Shown: one piece after another, positions 22,610 to 31,546 of the stretch | Layout of the letters: the number at the start of each line of letters is the position of its first letter | Position numbering within the stretch: position 1 is the first letter of the stretch | Assembly (NCBI GenBank): GCA_022799035.1 | Contig: JAAWNQ010000008.1 | Coordinates: 1 to 64,000, forward strand | Direction of reading: 5' to 3' | DNA length: 64,000 bases | From: Oscillospiraceae bacterium | GTDB lineage: Bacteria > Bacillota > Clostridia > Oscillospirales > Oscillospiraceae | The notes under the pieces: generated by a model | Database searches by the model: none | What the model saw: the letters and a program-made list of their open reading frames with translations, nothing else | Told to the model about the DNA's origin: nothing | Program-made: the position numbers and the translations under genes

Positions 22610-24403
22610 ATGAAAAAACACCCCATCCTGTATTTCTTGGCTTTTCTCCTTCTGCTGTCGGCCTGTGGGGGAAGCCCTGCTCCTACCCCTACCCCAGCTC
22701 CCACCCCTGCCCCCTCTCCCCGGCCCGAGCCCCTCTCTTCCCTGGAGCTGAATGTGGGGTACTATGGTCCCAGCTTCTGGCTGGAGCTGGTCCGCACCGG
22801 GGAGCCGGGGGAGCTTCGGGTGGACATCTATGAAAATCAGGGGGATCAGAAACCGCTCCAATCCTTCATGGAGTGGTCTCCGGAGTATCAGTTGACCGAA
22901 CTGAAGGCTGAGGATGTGGATTTTGACGGCTGGACGGATTTCCATTTTGCTGTCAATACTGGGCCCCAGGGGGGCGAATACTCTGCTTACTATGTGTGGG
23001 ACCCGGAGGCGGAGCGGTTCGTCCCTGACCCTTACGGTTTGAACGACCTGTCCAACGGGAGCTTCAACGAGTACCGCGGGGAGGTATGCAGCCATACTGA
23101 AAGCGGGAAGAAGCGGACTTACTACCAGTATGAGAATGGCGGCCTCATTTGGTCGGGGGAGGAGTACCTTGCGGAGGAGGATACCTCCCAAATGTATGCC
23201 CGCCGCCGGGTGGAGGTGGACGAGGACCATGTCTTCCTGGTGGAGTTGCTTCCCCGGGAGGGGGAAGAAATTGGGGGCATCTGGGTCAATATCTATCGGG
23301 AGGAGGAGTGGGAGCCGGTCCAGCGGTTTGAGAGTTGTGTCTTTCGGTTTGACCAGGCGATGCCTGTTGCCGAGGATGTGAATTTTGATGGATACATGGA
23401 TTTCCGTTTCGTTTTCGATTATGGTTCCCTTCCTCTCTGGAGGTCTCAATATTATATTTGGGATGCCGGAGAAGAAAAATTTGTCCCCGATCCATACGGT
23501 CTGAACAAACTGCCGTATTCCGAATTTGACGGGGAAGAACAGGTCATTTCTTCCTATTGGGTCTATGACGCCATCGGGGGAGCACAGGAGTATTACCGTT
23601 ACATAGACGGCAAGCTGACCTGTGTTCGCAGCCTGGAGGTTGGGGATATGCTGGAGGACGGCTCCCGCCTCCTGACGGTGCGGGACCTGCGGAATGGGGA
23701 ACTGACCGAGGTTTGGAGGACGACAGACCCAGATGGAGACCGGAGCGATACCACCTATCAAAAGGCTCTCTCCCGCTGGGAGGACCTCAGTTATCCGGCC
23801 CGGCAGGAGATGAAGGCGGACGATACCCACACCTTCTGGGTGGAGGTGGTGGACATGGGGACCCCCTCCCATGAAGGGACCAGCCTGGCAATCAATGTCT
23901 ATCGAAACAGGGAGGATACACAGCCACTCCAGACCTTTGAGGAGACCCTTTATGAAGTCCGGCCGGAGGTCTCCCTGGCGGATGTGGACTTTGACGGGGA
24001 CATGGACTTCTCTGTCCTTTTGCATCACTACCGCTCCACCCGATGGTCTGCCTACTATATCTGGAACGGAGAGCGGTTCGTGAAGGACCCCTATGGTCTC
24101 AATGACCTGAACTGGGCGGAGTTTGACCAGGAGAGCAAAACCATCACGGCTGGGATTTGGAGCGTAATGAGCGGTAATAGCTGGTATTACCGCTATGAGG
24201 GAAAGGACCTGATTTGTATCCGCACCCTGGCCTGGGGCTACAACACTGGAACGGAAAAGATGGACCTGCGGGTGACGGACGGCTGGGATGGAGAACTGAC
24301 AGTGGTCTACGACTATGCTGCCCCCATGGACGAGCTGGCGGAGGATAGGGTGGGTACGGAGGAATTTCTCCGCTGGTATGATATCTCATACCGCGGAGAG
24401 TAA
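22610..24403 (+). CDS. Lipoprotein with three FG-GAP/EF-hand-like repeats
   Basis: A 597-residue lipoprotein. The signal peptide ends in LLLLSAC, followed by a Pro-Thr-Ala-rich linker. Three tandem units of about 190 residues follow, each with a calcium-loop-like core and an aromatic strand. Unit 1 has EDVDFDGWTDF and YYVWDPEAERFVPDPYGLN; unit 2 has EDVNFDGYMDF and YYIWDAGEEKFVPDPYGLN; unit 3 has ADVDFDGDMDF and YYIWNGERFVKDPYGLN. Cell-envelope binding or calcium-stabilised structure is likely. ATG at 22610 is chosen for its signal peptide and GAGAGGAGA site. Confidence 0.75.
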   Translation: MKKHPILYFLAFLLLLSACGGSPAPTPTPAPTPAPSPRPEPLSSLELNVGYYGPSFWLELVRTGEPGELRVDIYENQGDQKPLQSFMEWSPEYQLTELKAEDVDFDGWTDFHFAVNTGPQGGEYSAYYVWDPEAERFVPDPYGLNDLSNGSFNEYRGEVCSHTESGKKRTYYQYENGGLIWSGEEYLAEEDTSQMYARRRVEVDEDHVFLVELLPREGEEIGGIWVNIYREEEWEPVQRFESCVFRFDQAMPVAEDVNFDGYMDFRFVFDYGSLPLWRSQYYIWDAGEEKFVPDPYGLNKLPYSEFDGEEQVISSYWVYDAIGGAQEYYRYIDGKLTCVRSLEVGDMLEDGSRLLTVRDLRNGELTEVWRTTDPDGDRSDTTYQKALSRWEDLSYPARQEMKADDTHTFWVEVVDMGTPSHEGTSLAINVYRNREDTQPLQTFEETLYEVRPEVSLADVDFDGDMDFSVLLHHYRSTRWSAYYIWNGERFVKDPYGLNDLNWAEFDQESKTITAGIWSVMSGNSWYYRYEGKDLICIRTLAWGYNTGTEKMDLRVTDGWDGELTVVYDYAAPMDELAEDRVGTEEFLRWYDISYRGE

Positions 24404-24415
24404 GGAGGAAACCCT

Positions 24416-24964
24416 ATGAAAGGCTTCACCCGGACCGACCTTTATTTCTCTCTCTGCGGCCTGAACTGTGCCCTCTGCCCCATGCTTCTGGCCGGCCACT
24501 GCGGGGGTTGCGGCAACGGGAACCAGTCCTGCAAGATCGCCCGGTGCAGTTTGGAGCAGCCGGAGCGGGTGGAATACTGCTACCAGTGCGGAAAATTCCC
24601 CTGTGAAAAATATGAGGCCATGGAAGAATTTGACGTCTTCATCACTCATCAAAACCAGATGGCGGACCTGAAAAGGGCGAAGGAGACAGGCCCCGCCGCC
24701 TACCGCCGGGAGCAGGAGGAGAGACGGGGCATACTGGACCGGCTTTTGGCCCAATATAACGACGGCCGCCGCAAGACCCTATACTGCCTGGGGGTGAACC
24801 TGCTGCCTCTGGAGACCCTCCAGACTGTCCTCCAAACCCTGGAGTCCGATCCGCTCCTGAGAGGGGCGGACCAAAAAGAAAAGGCCCAATCTGCCGCAAA
24901 GCTCTTTCAAACCGCGGCGAAAGAGTGTAAAATAGAGTTGAAACTGAGAAAAAAGCGGGGCTGA
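24416..24964 (+). CDS. DUF3795-type cysteine-rich protein
   Basis: A 182-residue protein. The N-terminal cysteine pattern CGLNCALCPML, GHCGGCGNGNQSC, ARCSLEQ and YCYQCGKFPCEKYE fits DUF3795 proteins, which probably bind zinc or an Fe-S cluster. A helical region rich in charged residues follows. It is 12 nt from the lipoprotein gene and 21 nt from rsmD. Function unknown. Confidence 0.75.
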   Translation: MKGFTRTDLYFSLCGLNCALCPMLLAGHCGGCGNGNQSCKIARCSLEQPERVEYCYQCGKFPCEKYEAMEEFDVFITHQNQMADLKRAKETGPAAYRREQEERRGILDRLLAQYNDGRRKTLYCLGVNLLPLETLQTVLQTLESDPLLRGADQKEKAQSAAKLFQTAAKECKIELKLRKKRG

Positions 24965-24985
24965 AGGCCCGGAAGGAAGGATACC

Positions 24986-25537
24986 ATGCGCGTTATCACC
25001 GGAACCGCCCGGGGCAGGAAGCTGAGAGACCTCCCCGGTCTGGACACCCGCCCCACCACCGACAAGGTGAAGGAGTCCATATTCAATATCGTCCAGTTCG
25101 ACGTGGAGGGCCGGAAGGTTCTGGATCTCTTCGCCGGCACCGGCCAGCTGGGTATCGAGGCCCTGAGCCGCGGGGCGGAGAAATGCGTCTTTGTGGACCA
25201 GAGCCGGGAGGCGGTGAAGGTCATCCAGGAGAACGTGAAAACCACCGGATTTGAAAATCAGAGCCGGGTGGCGGCGGGGGATGGGGTGAGCTTCCTCACC
25301 TCCTGCCGGGAGAAGTTCGGTCTTGCCTTTCTGGATCCTCCCTATGCTTCCGACCTGTTGGACAGGGCCCTGCTAAAAATGTCGGAGATTGACATTATGA
25401 CCGAAAATGGTATAATTGTCTGTGAAAGTGCTCTGGATAAGATCATGCCCACCCTGCCTGGGCCCTATGAGAAGGGCCGCGATTACCGTTACGGCAGGAT
25501 CAAGCTGACTCTCTACCACCGCCGCGCCAACGGCTGA
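24986..25537 (+). CDS. rsmD: 16S rRNA (guanine(966)-N2)-methyltransferase RsmD
   Basis: A 183-residue SAM methyltransferase. MRVITGTARGRKL and the family sequence RPTTDKVKESIFNI open it. Motif I is VLDLFAGTGQLGIEALSRGA, and the catalytic motif IV is FLDPPY. It methylates G966 of 16S rRNA. It precedes coaD, a pairing seen across Firmicutes. Confidence 0.93.
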   Translation: MRVITGTARGRKLRDLPGLDTRPTTDKVKESIFNIVQFDVEGRKVLDLFAGTGQLGIEALSRGAEKCVFVDQSREAVKVIQENVKTTGFENQSRVAAGDGVSFLTSCREKFGLAFLDPPYASDLLDRALLKMSEIDIMTENGIIVCESALDKIMPTLPGPYEKGRDYRYGRIKLTLYHRRANG

Positions 25538-25562
25538 GCCAAGACAAGGATGTGACAAACCG

Positions 25563-26060
25563 TTGAAGACCGCCATCTACCCCGGCAGCTTTGACCCCAT
25601 CACCCTGGGGCACCTGAACATCATCAAGCGGGCCGCCGCCTGCTTCGACAAGCTCATCGTCTGCGTTATGGTGAACGCGGAGAAGGCGGAGCGGGGGCTC
25701 TTCACCCCCGGCGAGCGGGTGGAGCTCATCCGCCGTACGGTGGAGAAGCTGCCCAATGTGGAGGTGGACAGCTCCTCCATGTTGGTGGCCGAGTATGCCC
25801 GGGACATGCGGGCCTGCACCCTGATCAAGGGGCTGCGGGCGGTGTCCGACTATGAGTACGAGCTCCAGATGGCCCTCATCAACCGGAAGCTGAACCCCCG
25901 TCTGGAGACCATGTTCATCCCCTCCAGCGCCAAATACACCTATATCAGCTCCAGCGTGGTGAAGGAGATGGCGTCCTACGGGGCTGACCTGAGCGATTTC
26001 GTCCCACGGGAGATCATCGGGGACGTGAAAGAAAAAATGAAAAGTGGGAGGAATCAGTGA
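25563..26060 (+). CDS. coaD: Phosphopantetheine adenylyltransferase CoaD
   Basis: The 165-residue enzyme joins ATP and 4'-phosphopantetheine to dephospho-CoA. The nucleotidyltransferase signature YPGSFDPITLGHLNI holds the HxGH-like motif (GHLN). LIKGLRAVSDYEYE and YISSSVVKEMASYG are typical. The start is a TTG, since the conserved MKTAIYPGSFDP begins there; the ribosome site (AAGGATG) is weak. The stop overlaps the next ATG by one base. Confidence 0.94.
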   Translation: MKTAIYPGSFDPITLGHLNIIKRAAACFDKLIVCVMVNAEKAERGLFTPGERVELIRRTVEKLPNVEVDSSSMLVAEYARDMRACTLIKGLRAVSDYEYELQMALINRKLNPRLETMFIPSSAKYTYISSSVVKEMASYGADLSDFVPREIIGDVKEKMKSGRNQ

Positions 26061-26575
26061 TGGCCAGCGATGTTAATGAACTGTTGGACATGCTCTTTGA
26101 GATGATCGAGGAGGCCAAGGGGGTACCCCTGGCGTCTGATAAATGTATGGTGGACCGCACCGACGCCCTGGACCGGATCGACGAGATCCGCAGCGCCTTC
26201 CCCATGGAGCTGGCCGAGGCCAAGAAGCTCCTGGCCGCCCGGAACGACTACCTGGCCTCCGCCAAGCGGGAGGGGGACCTGATCATCCAGCAGGCCGAGG
26301 AGCGGGCCAAGCAGCTTCTGGCGGAGAACGAGCTTCTCAACAAGGCCAAGCGGGAGAGCGAGGAGATGCGCCGCAAGGCCGAGGAGCTCTCCCGGGAGCT
26401 GAAGCAGGCCGCCAACCGCTACTGCGACGACGCCCTGCGCCGCACCGAGGAGGCGGTGGCCGAGGCCTATGACGAGATCAAACGCTCCCGGGCCCAGTTC
26501 CGGGCCAAGGCCGCCGGCATGACCGAGCCCCCCCAGCCCCAGAACAAGCCCTTCGACGCCGAGACCGAGGGCTGA
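26060..26575 (+). CDS. Coiled-coil cytoplasmic protein downstream of coaD
   Basis: A 171-residue protein with a short N-terminal helix (DVNELLDMLFEMIEEAKGVP) and a long charged coiled coil (about 45-150) rich in Glu, Lys, Arg and Ala, then a Pro-rich tail. The pattern resembles DivIVA- or V-ATPase-E-like helical proteins. ATG overlaps the coaD stop, with GGGAGGA upstream. It may help cell-division or envelope organisation given the nearby division cluster, but this is inference. Confidence 0.65.
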   Translation: MASDVNELLDMLFEMIEEAKGVPLASDKCMVDRTDALDRIDEIRSAFPMELAEAKKLLAARNDYLASAKREGDLIIQQAEERAKQLLAENELLNKAKRESEEMRRKAEELSRELKQAANRYCDDALRRTEEAVAEAYDEIKRSRAQFRAKAAGMTEPPQPQNKPFDAETEG

Positions 26576-26598
26576 GAAAACCCAATAAACCACCCCGA

Positions 26599-26633
26599 AC
26601 AGAGGGATCCTTTTGGATCCCTCTGTTTTTTTT
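26599..26633 (+). terminator. Terminator of the rsmD-coaD operon
   Basis: ACAGAGGGATCC-TTTT-GGATCCCTCTGT hairpin followed by a run of eight T. Confidence 0.85.
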
Positions 26634-26870
26634 GTATTCCGTCATGGGGCGGTCTCCGAACTCTTTTCCCTCGCAAAAGAAACTTTTTTTCCCCTTCGGA
26701 TCCTGTCGAAAAATCAAAACCACAATATTTTGGGCCGTGAGGGGGAGAGCCCTCCATAAAGTGTGGCGAAAAAATGACAAAGAAAAACAATTTCGTAGAA
26801 TCGTTCCATAAACCTCCAATTTCATCCGGGAAAGAAGGGAAAAATTCCTGAAAAAAATTCAAATAAAGTA

Positions 26871-26899
26871 TTGCATTATTGTTACAGATCCGCTATAAT
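26871..26899 (+). promoter_or_regulatory. Promoter of the mraZ division cluster
   Basis: TTGCAT, a 17-nt spacer and a perfect TATAAT, 67 nt before mraZ. The 230 nt between the previous terminator and this promoter hold no gene that I can see. Confidence 0.75.
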
Positions 26900-26910
26900 A
26901 AAAACCAGAG

Positions 26911-26925
26911 TGGAGCGAAATGGAG
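26911..26925 (+). promoter_or_regulatory. Candidate MraZ operator boxes
   Basis: TGGAG occurs at 26911-26915 and 26921-26925, exactly 10 bp apart, and TGGGG at 26952-26956. MraZ is known to bind evenly spaced TGGGN or GTGGAG repeats just upstream of its own gene. Confidence 0.55.
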
Positions 26926-26965
26926 TAAAAGACCATAAAAAGAAAGTAAAGTGGGGGATGAGGAT

Positions 26966-27382
26966 ATGACCGGCACGTTTGAGCATTCGGTGGATGCCAA
27001 GGGCCGTCTCTTCATCCCCTCCAAGCTGCGGGAGGAGTTGGGGGTATCCTTCTACCTGGCCATGGGCGTGGACGCCTGTCTGGCCATCTACCCTCAGGCC
27101 ACCTGGGACCGCTTTACCGAGAAATTCGCCTCCCTTCCCATGAGCCAGTCCAAGGCCATGCGCCCCCTTTTCGCCAACGCCAGCAAGTGCGAGCTGGACA
27201 GCCAGGGCCGGATCGTGGTGCCCCAGAAGCTCCGGCAGTACGCAGGGCTGGAGAAGGACGTGGTCATCATCGGCGTCAATGACCGGGCGGAGATCTGGGC
27301 CGCCGAGACCTGGAACGCCCAGGAGGAGGAAGAGATGACCCCCGAGAAGATGTCCGCCTGCATGGAAGCCCTTGGGTTCTAA
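26966..27382 (+). CDS. mraZ: Transcriptional regulator MraZ
   Basis: A 138-residue protein with two SpoVT-AbrB domains (FEHSVDAKGRLFIPSKLREEL; CELDSQGRIVVPQKLRQYAGL). MraZ forms a ring and represses or tunes the division and cell-wall cluster that it heads. The ATG at 26966 matches the family start; a GTG 15 nt upstream is not needed. Candidate operator boxes lie between promoter and start. Confidence 0.94.
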   Translation: MTGTFEHSVDAKGRLFIPSKLREELGVSFYLAMGVDACLAIYPQATWDRFTEKFASLPMSQSKAMRPLFANASKCELDSQGRIVVPQKLRQYAGLEKDVVIIGVNDRAEIWAAETWNAQEEEEMTPEKMSACMEALGF

Positions 27383-27386
27383 GGCC

Positions 27387-28325
27387 ATGGCAGAGCAGTA
27401 TACGCACCGCCCCGTCCTCCTGGACGAGTGCATTGAGGGGCTGAACATTCGCCCCGACGGGATCTACCTGGACGGCACCCTGGGCCGGGCGGGCCACTCC
27501 GCCCAGATCGCCAAGAGGCTCACCACCGGCCATCTCTACTGTATCGACCGGGACGTGGCCGCCATCGAGGCGGCGGGGGACAAGCTCGCGGCCTGGATGG
27601 ACCGGGTGACCCTCATCCACGGCAACTTCACCGATTTGGCCCGCCTTTTGGAGGAGGTCAAAGCCCCGCTCATAGACGGGATGCTCTTTGACTTCGGGGT
27701 ATCCTCCCCCCAACTGGACGACCCGCGGAGAGGCTTTTCCTATATGCACGACGCCCCGCTGGACATGCGGATGGATCAAAGTCAACCCCTGACGGCCCGG
27801 ACGGTGGTCAATGAGTGGCCCCAAGAGGAGCTGCGGCGCATCCTTTACCAGTACGGGGAGGAGCGGTACGCCCCCGCCATCGCGGGCGCCATCGTCCGGG
27901 TCAGGGGACAAGCCCCCATCGAGACCACCCTCCAGCTGGTGGAGGTGATTCGCTCGGCCATGCCGGCCCAGGCCCTTCGGGAGAAGCAGCACCCCGCCAA
28001 ACGGACCTTCCAGGCCATCCGCATCGCCGTCAATGACGAGCTCACCGCGGCGGAGCGGGTCATCACCCAGGCCGAACCCCTTCTGGCCCCCGGAGGAAGG
28101 CTGTGTATCATCACCTTCCACTCCCTGGAGGACAGGATCGTGAAGAACGGGTACAACAGCTTTGTCAAGGGCTGCACTTGCCCCCCCGACTTCCCCGTGT
28201 GCGTCTGCGGCAAGACCCCCAGCCTCCGGCTGGTGAACCGAAAGCCCATCCTCCCCGGCGAACAGGAGCTGGAGGAAAACCCCCGTTCCCGCAGCGCCAA
28301 GCTGCGGGTGGCGGAAAAGCTATAA
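27387..28325 (+). CDS. rsmH: 16S rRNA (cytosine(1402)-N4)-methyltransferase RsmH
   Basis: A 312-residue SAM methyltransferase. HRPVLLDECIEGL opens it, followed by YLDGTLGRAGHSAQI (motif I), DFGVSSPQLDDPRRGFSY (catalytic region), MRMDQSQPLTA and FHSLEDRIVK. It modifies C1402 in the ribosomal P site. Four nt separate it from mraZ. Confidence 0.95.
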   Translation: MAEQYTHRPVLLDECIEGLNIRPDGIYLDGTLGRAGHSAQIAKRLTTGHLYCIDRDVAAIEAAGDKLAAWMDRVTLIHGNFTDLARLLEEVKAPLIDGMLFDFGVSSPQLDDPRRGFSYMHDAPLDMRMDQSQPLTARTVVNEWPQEELRRILYQYGEERYAPAIAGAIVRVRGQAPIETTLQLVEVIRSAMPAQALREKQHPAKRTFQAIRIAVNDELTAAERVITQAEPLLAPGGRLCIITFHSLEDRIVKNGYNSFVKGCTCPPDFPVCVCGKTPSLRLVNRKPILPGEQELEENPRSRSAKLRVAEKL

Positions 28326-28353
28326 AATCCACAGGAAAGAGATGTGACAAACC

Positions 28354-28890
28354 ATGGCGGAGACCCGTCGGAGAGTCAGCTATGATCCCTATCGGAATCT
28401 GAATTACCAATACGACGGTTCCGCTGTCCGTGTGGCGGAGGAGGAGGAAGTCCTCCGCCCCCGTCCCCAAGTCCGCCCTCGCCGTCAGGAGCTGGCCCGG
28501 CCCAAGGTGGCGGTCCGTCAGGCGGGGCGGGTGTCCCCCTTCGCGGTCACCGGCTTTGCCGCTGTGGCGGTGATGGCGGTGCTCATCCTCATGAGCTTTG
28601 TCCAGCTTACCACCCTGTCCAATCAGGTGGTGGGCCTCAACTCCCAGATGACCCGTCTCCAGGGGGAGGAGGCCACCCTCCGGGCCCGGTATGAGCTGGC
28701 CTACGACTTGGGCGCCATTGAGAAGGCGGTCACCGCCGACGGCTCCATGTCCCGCCCCCAGGCGGGGCAGATGGTGTATGTGGACCTCACCGAGCCCGAC
28801 CATGTGGTCCTCTATGACCGGCAGGAGACCTCCGGCAGCTTCCTGGAGAGTCTGGAGCAGATCATCGGCAGTGTTCTGGCATATTTCTAA
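28354..28890 (+). CDS. FtsL-like cell-division protein
   Basis: A 178-residue bitopic protein. A long Arg/Pro-rich cytoplasmic tail (1-65) precedes one TM helix (about 68-90, FAVTGFAAVAVMAVLILMSF). A short coiled coil follows (TTLSNQVVGLNSQMTRLQGE), then an extracellular tail. The size, topology and position between rsmH and the transpeptidase fit FtsL, which joins FtsB and FtsQ in the divisome. Sequence conservation of FtsL is low, so the call rests on context. Confidence 0.7.
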   Translation: MAETRRRVSYDPYRNLNYQYDGSAVRVAEEEEVLRPRPQVRPRRQELARPKVAVRQAGRVSPFAVTGFAAVAVMAVLILMSFVQLTTLSNQVVGLNSQMTRLQGEEATLRARYELAYDLGAIEKAVTADGSMSRPQAGQMVYVDLTEPDHVVLYDRQETSGSFLESLEQIIGSVLAYF

Positions 28891-28947
28891 GGGTCGGGGC
28901 ATAGATTCCTGCGAGGGAAAACCAAAGAGAACAGACTGAAACAGAGA

Positions 28948-28972
28948 GGGCGTAAGAGCATTTCTTACGCCC
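28948..28972 (+). other. Hairpin between the ftsL-like and transpeptidase genes
   Basis: GGGCGTAAGA / TCTTACGCCC with a 5-nt loop. There is no T run after it, so it is more likely an mRNA processing or stability hairpin than a terminator. It ends 25 nt before the next start. Confidence 0.45.
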
Positions 28973-28997
28973 TTGCGTGATGAAAGGGGGGTATCCT

Positions 28998-31427
28998 ATG
29001 GCAAGAGAGGACCGGGAACAGGACCGGCGGGACCGGCTCCACGCAACAACCGACCGAAGGGCCAACCGCACCATCCTCTGGCGGACCATCATCCTTATGG
29101 CCCTTTTTGGCCTGCTCACCTTCCTGCCCCTTTTCCATAAGCTCTATGTCATCCAGATCCGGGAGCACGACTCCTACCAGCAGCGGGCCATCGACCAGCA
29201 GACCATGGACAACGCCGTATCCGCCAACCGGGGCCAGATCCTGGACTCCAACGGCAAGGTGCTGGCCATGTCGGCTACCGTATACGACGTCATCATCTCC
29301 CCCAAGGATTTTGAAAATCTCCAGGCCAACTGGGATAAGAGCTATAAGGACAGCGAGGGCAGGGTCCTGACCGAGAAAAAGGGATATTATCCCCGGCCCG
29401 AGGCGGAGGAGATCGCCAATGAGCTGGCCGCCATCCTGGGGCTGGAGCCGGAGAAGGTGCTCCAGCGGCTGGAGAAGGACTCCTATTACGAGATCGCCGC
29501 CAGCCGGGTGGAGGATGAGGTGGCCGATCAGGTCCGGGCCCTGATCACCGACCGGCACCTGTCCAACAGCGTCTACCTGATCCCCACCGCCAAGCGGTAT
29601 TACCCCTATGGTTCCCTGGCCTCCCAGCTTATCGGCTGGGTGAACTGGCGCAACGACAACAAGGGGGCCTACGGCATGGAGGCCCTCTATGAGAAGGAGC
29701 TGGCCGGAGAGACCGGTCGGGTGGTGACCGCCAAGGACGGTAAGAACCGGGAGCTGCGGTACTCCTTCCAGGATTACTATGACGCCTCCGACGGCAACGA
29801 CCTGACCCTGACGGTGGATACCACCATCCAGTATTACTGTGAAAGGATCCTGGAGAAGGGGATCGAGATGTTCGACGTTCAGAACGGGGGCTTTGTCATC
29901 GCCATGGACCCCAAGACGGGAGCCATCAAGGCCTGGGCCAACTCTCCCACCTACAATCTCAACGATCCCTGGGATATCACCGATCCCATCCTCAGCCAGT
30001 ATCTGGAGACCGTCCAGAACGACCCCACCGCCCTGGAGGAGGCCTATAACACGGCCCTGAAGGATATGCGAAACCGCCAGTGGCGCAACAAAGCCATCAA
30101 CGATACCTACGAGCCCGGCTCCACCTTCAAGTCCATGGTCCTGGCCGCCGCCCTGGAGGAGGGGGTGGTCAACGAGAACTCCACCTTCTACTGCCCCGGC
30201 TTCTACGTGGTGGCCGACCGGACCATCAGCTGCTCCAAGAAGGCTCCCGGCCACGGCAGTCAAAATCTGGCCCTGGCGGTGGCAAACTCCTGTAACCCTG
30301 CCTTCATGATGATCGGTCAGGCCCTGGGGGCGGAGAAGTTCTATAACTATCTGGAGGACTTCGGCTTCCTGGAGGCCACCGGGGTGGATATGCAGGGAGA
30401 GTCCCACATCAACCCCGTCTCCGCGGGTCTTATCTGGCGGCGGGATAAGTTCACCTCCGCCAACGGTATCACCAACCTGGCCACCGCCTCCTTCGGCCAG
30501 GGCCTTCAGGTGACCCCCATCCAGCTCATCACCGCCGCCTCCGCCGTCATCAACGGCGGTCACCTCATGGAGCCCTATGTGATGCAGTCCATCACTACCC
30601 CCGACGGCACAGTGGTGAAGCAGAACGAGCCCACCGAGGTTCGCCAGGTGGTCAGTGAGGAGACCTCCCGCCGCTGCCGGGCCATCCTGGAGGGGGTGGT
30701 GGACGGCGGTACGGGAAAGCGGGCCTATGTCCCCGGCTACCGGATCGGCGGCAAGACCGGCTCCTCCGAGACCCTGGAGAGCCGCCGGGGAGAGGACCGA
30801 ACCATCGTCTCCTTCCTGGGCTTCGCCCCCGCCGACGATCCCCAGATCGTGGTGCTCCTGGCCTTCGATAAGCCCCTGCCCGCCACCCCGGGCAACAACC
30901 TGACGGCCAAGGGATACTATATCTCCGGCGGCAACATGGCGGCCATGATGGCCGGGGAGCTGCTGGGGGACATCCTGGATTACATGGGGGTGGAGAAGGT
31001 CTACTCCGAGGAGGAGCGGGCCAAGATCGATGTGACAGTGCCCAATGTGGTGGGCCAGACCGCTCAAGTGGGTACGGACGCCGCCCGGAATAGCGGCTTT
31101 ACGGTCCGCACCGTGGGGGAGGGGGAGACCGTCACCGCCCAGATCCCCGCCGGCGGCGCCGTGATCCCCTCGGGCAGTGAGATCGTCCTCTATCTGGGCC
31201 AGGAGAAGCCCACCGACCTAGTGGTGGTCCCCGACCTCCGGGGCAAGACCGCCACCCAGGCCCAGGAGACCCTGGCCAGGGTGGGGCTCTATCTGAAGAT
31301 CAGCGGCTCCAGCAGCTATATGTCCTCCAACGCCATCGTAGCCGGTCAGGACCTGACCATCGGCATGGAGGTGGAGCAGGGGACCGTGGTGACCTGCTCC
31401 TTCTCGGACAATACCATGATAGACTGA
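28998..31427 (+). CDS. SpoVD/PBP2-type transpeptidase with PASTA domains
   Basis: An 809-residue class B penicillin-binding protein. One TM helix lies at about 30-50. The dimerisation domain begins ANRGQILDSNGKVLAMS. The transpeptidase has active Ser375 in GSTFK, SxN as SCN in VANSCNPAFM, and KTG in IGGKTGSSET. Two PASTA domains (about 670-805: VPNVVGQ, VPDLRGKTATQAQETL) bind peptidoglycan. The PASTA tail and position fit SpoVD (spore cortex) or the divisional FtsI. ATG at 28998 follows GGGGGG by 6 nt. It is the only PBP in the cluster. Confidence 0.9.
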   Translation: MAREDREQDRRDRLHATTDRRANRTILWRTIILMALFGLLTFLPLFHKLYVIQIREHDSYQQRAIDQQTMDNAVSANRGQILDSNGKVLAMSATVYDVIISPKDFENLQANWDKSYKDSEGRVLTEKKGYYPRPEAEEIANELAAILGLEPEKVLQRLEKDSYYEIAASRVEDEVADQVRALITDRHLSNSVYLIPTAKRYYPYGSLASQLIGWVNWRNDNKGAYGMEALYEKELAGETGRVVTAKDGKNRELRYSFQDYYDASDGNDLTLTVDTTIQYYCERILEKGIEMFDVQNGGFVIAMDPKTGAIKAWANSPTYNLNDPWDITDPILSQYLETVQNDPTALEEAYNTALKDMRNRQWRNKAINDTYEPGSTFKSMVLAAALEEGVVNENSTFYCPGFYVVADRTISCSKKAPGHGSQNLALAVANSCNPAFMMIGQALGAEKFYNYLEDFGFLEATGVDMQGESHINPVSAGLIWRRDKFTSANGITNLATASFGQGLQVTPIQLITAASAVINGGHLMEPYVMQSITTPDGTVVKQNEPTEVRQVVSEETSRRCRAILEGVVDGGTGKRAYVPGYRIGGKTGSSETLESRRGEDRTIVSFLGFAPADDPQIVVLLAFDKPLPATPGNNLTAKGYYISGGNMAAMMAGELLGDILDYMGVEKVYSEEERAKIDVTVPNVVGQTAQVGTDAARNSGFTVRTVGEGETVTAQIPAGGAVIPSGSEIVLYLGQEKPTDLVVVPDLRGKTATQAQETLARVGLYLKISGSSSYMSSNAIVAGQDLTIGMEVEQGTVVTCSFSDNTMID

Positions 31428-31546
31428 TCCCTTCCCCGAACGTGGAAGGAGGGCGGCCACTGGTGTCCGCCCCCTCATATTACAAAAGACGACCAAGGGA
31501 GGAAGAGAGAAAGACCCCGCCTGACTCTGATAGGTGAGGTGTTCCT

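Noticed and set aside
26704-26710. A Spo0A box (TGTCGAA) upstream of mraZ
   Set aside because: A single 7-bp match about 160 bp before the promoter is expected by chance; no second site supports it.
28965-31067. A 700-codon open frame antisense to the PASTA transpeptidase
   Set aside because: Shadow of a gene with intact active-site motifs; the antisense product is low-complexity His/Gly/Leu sequence.
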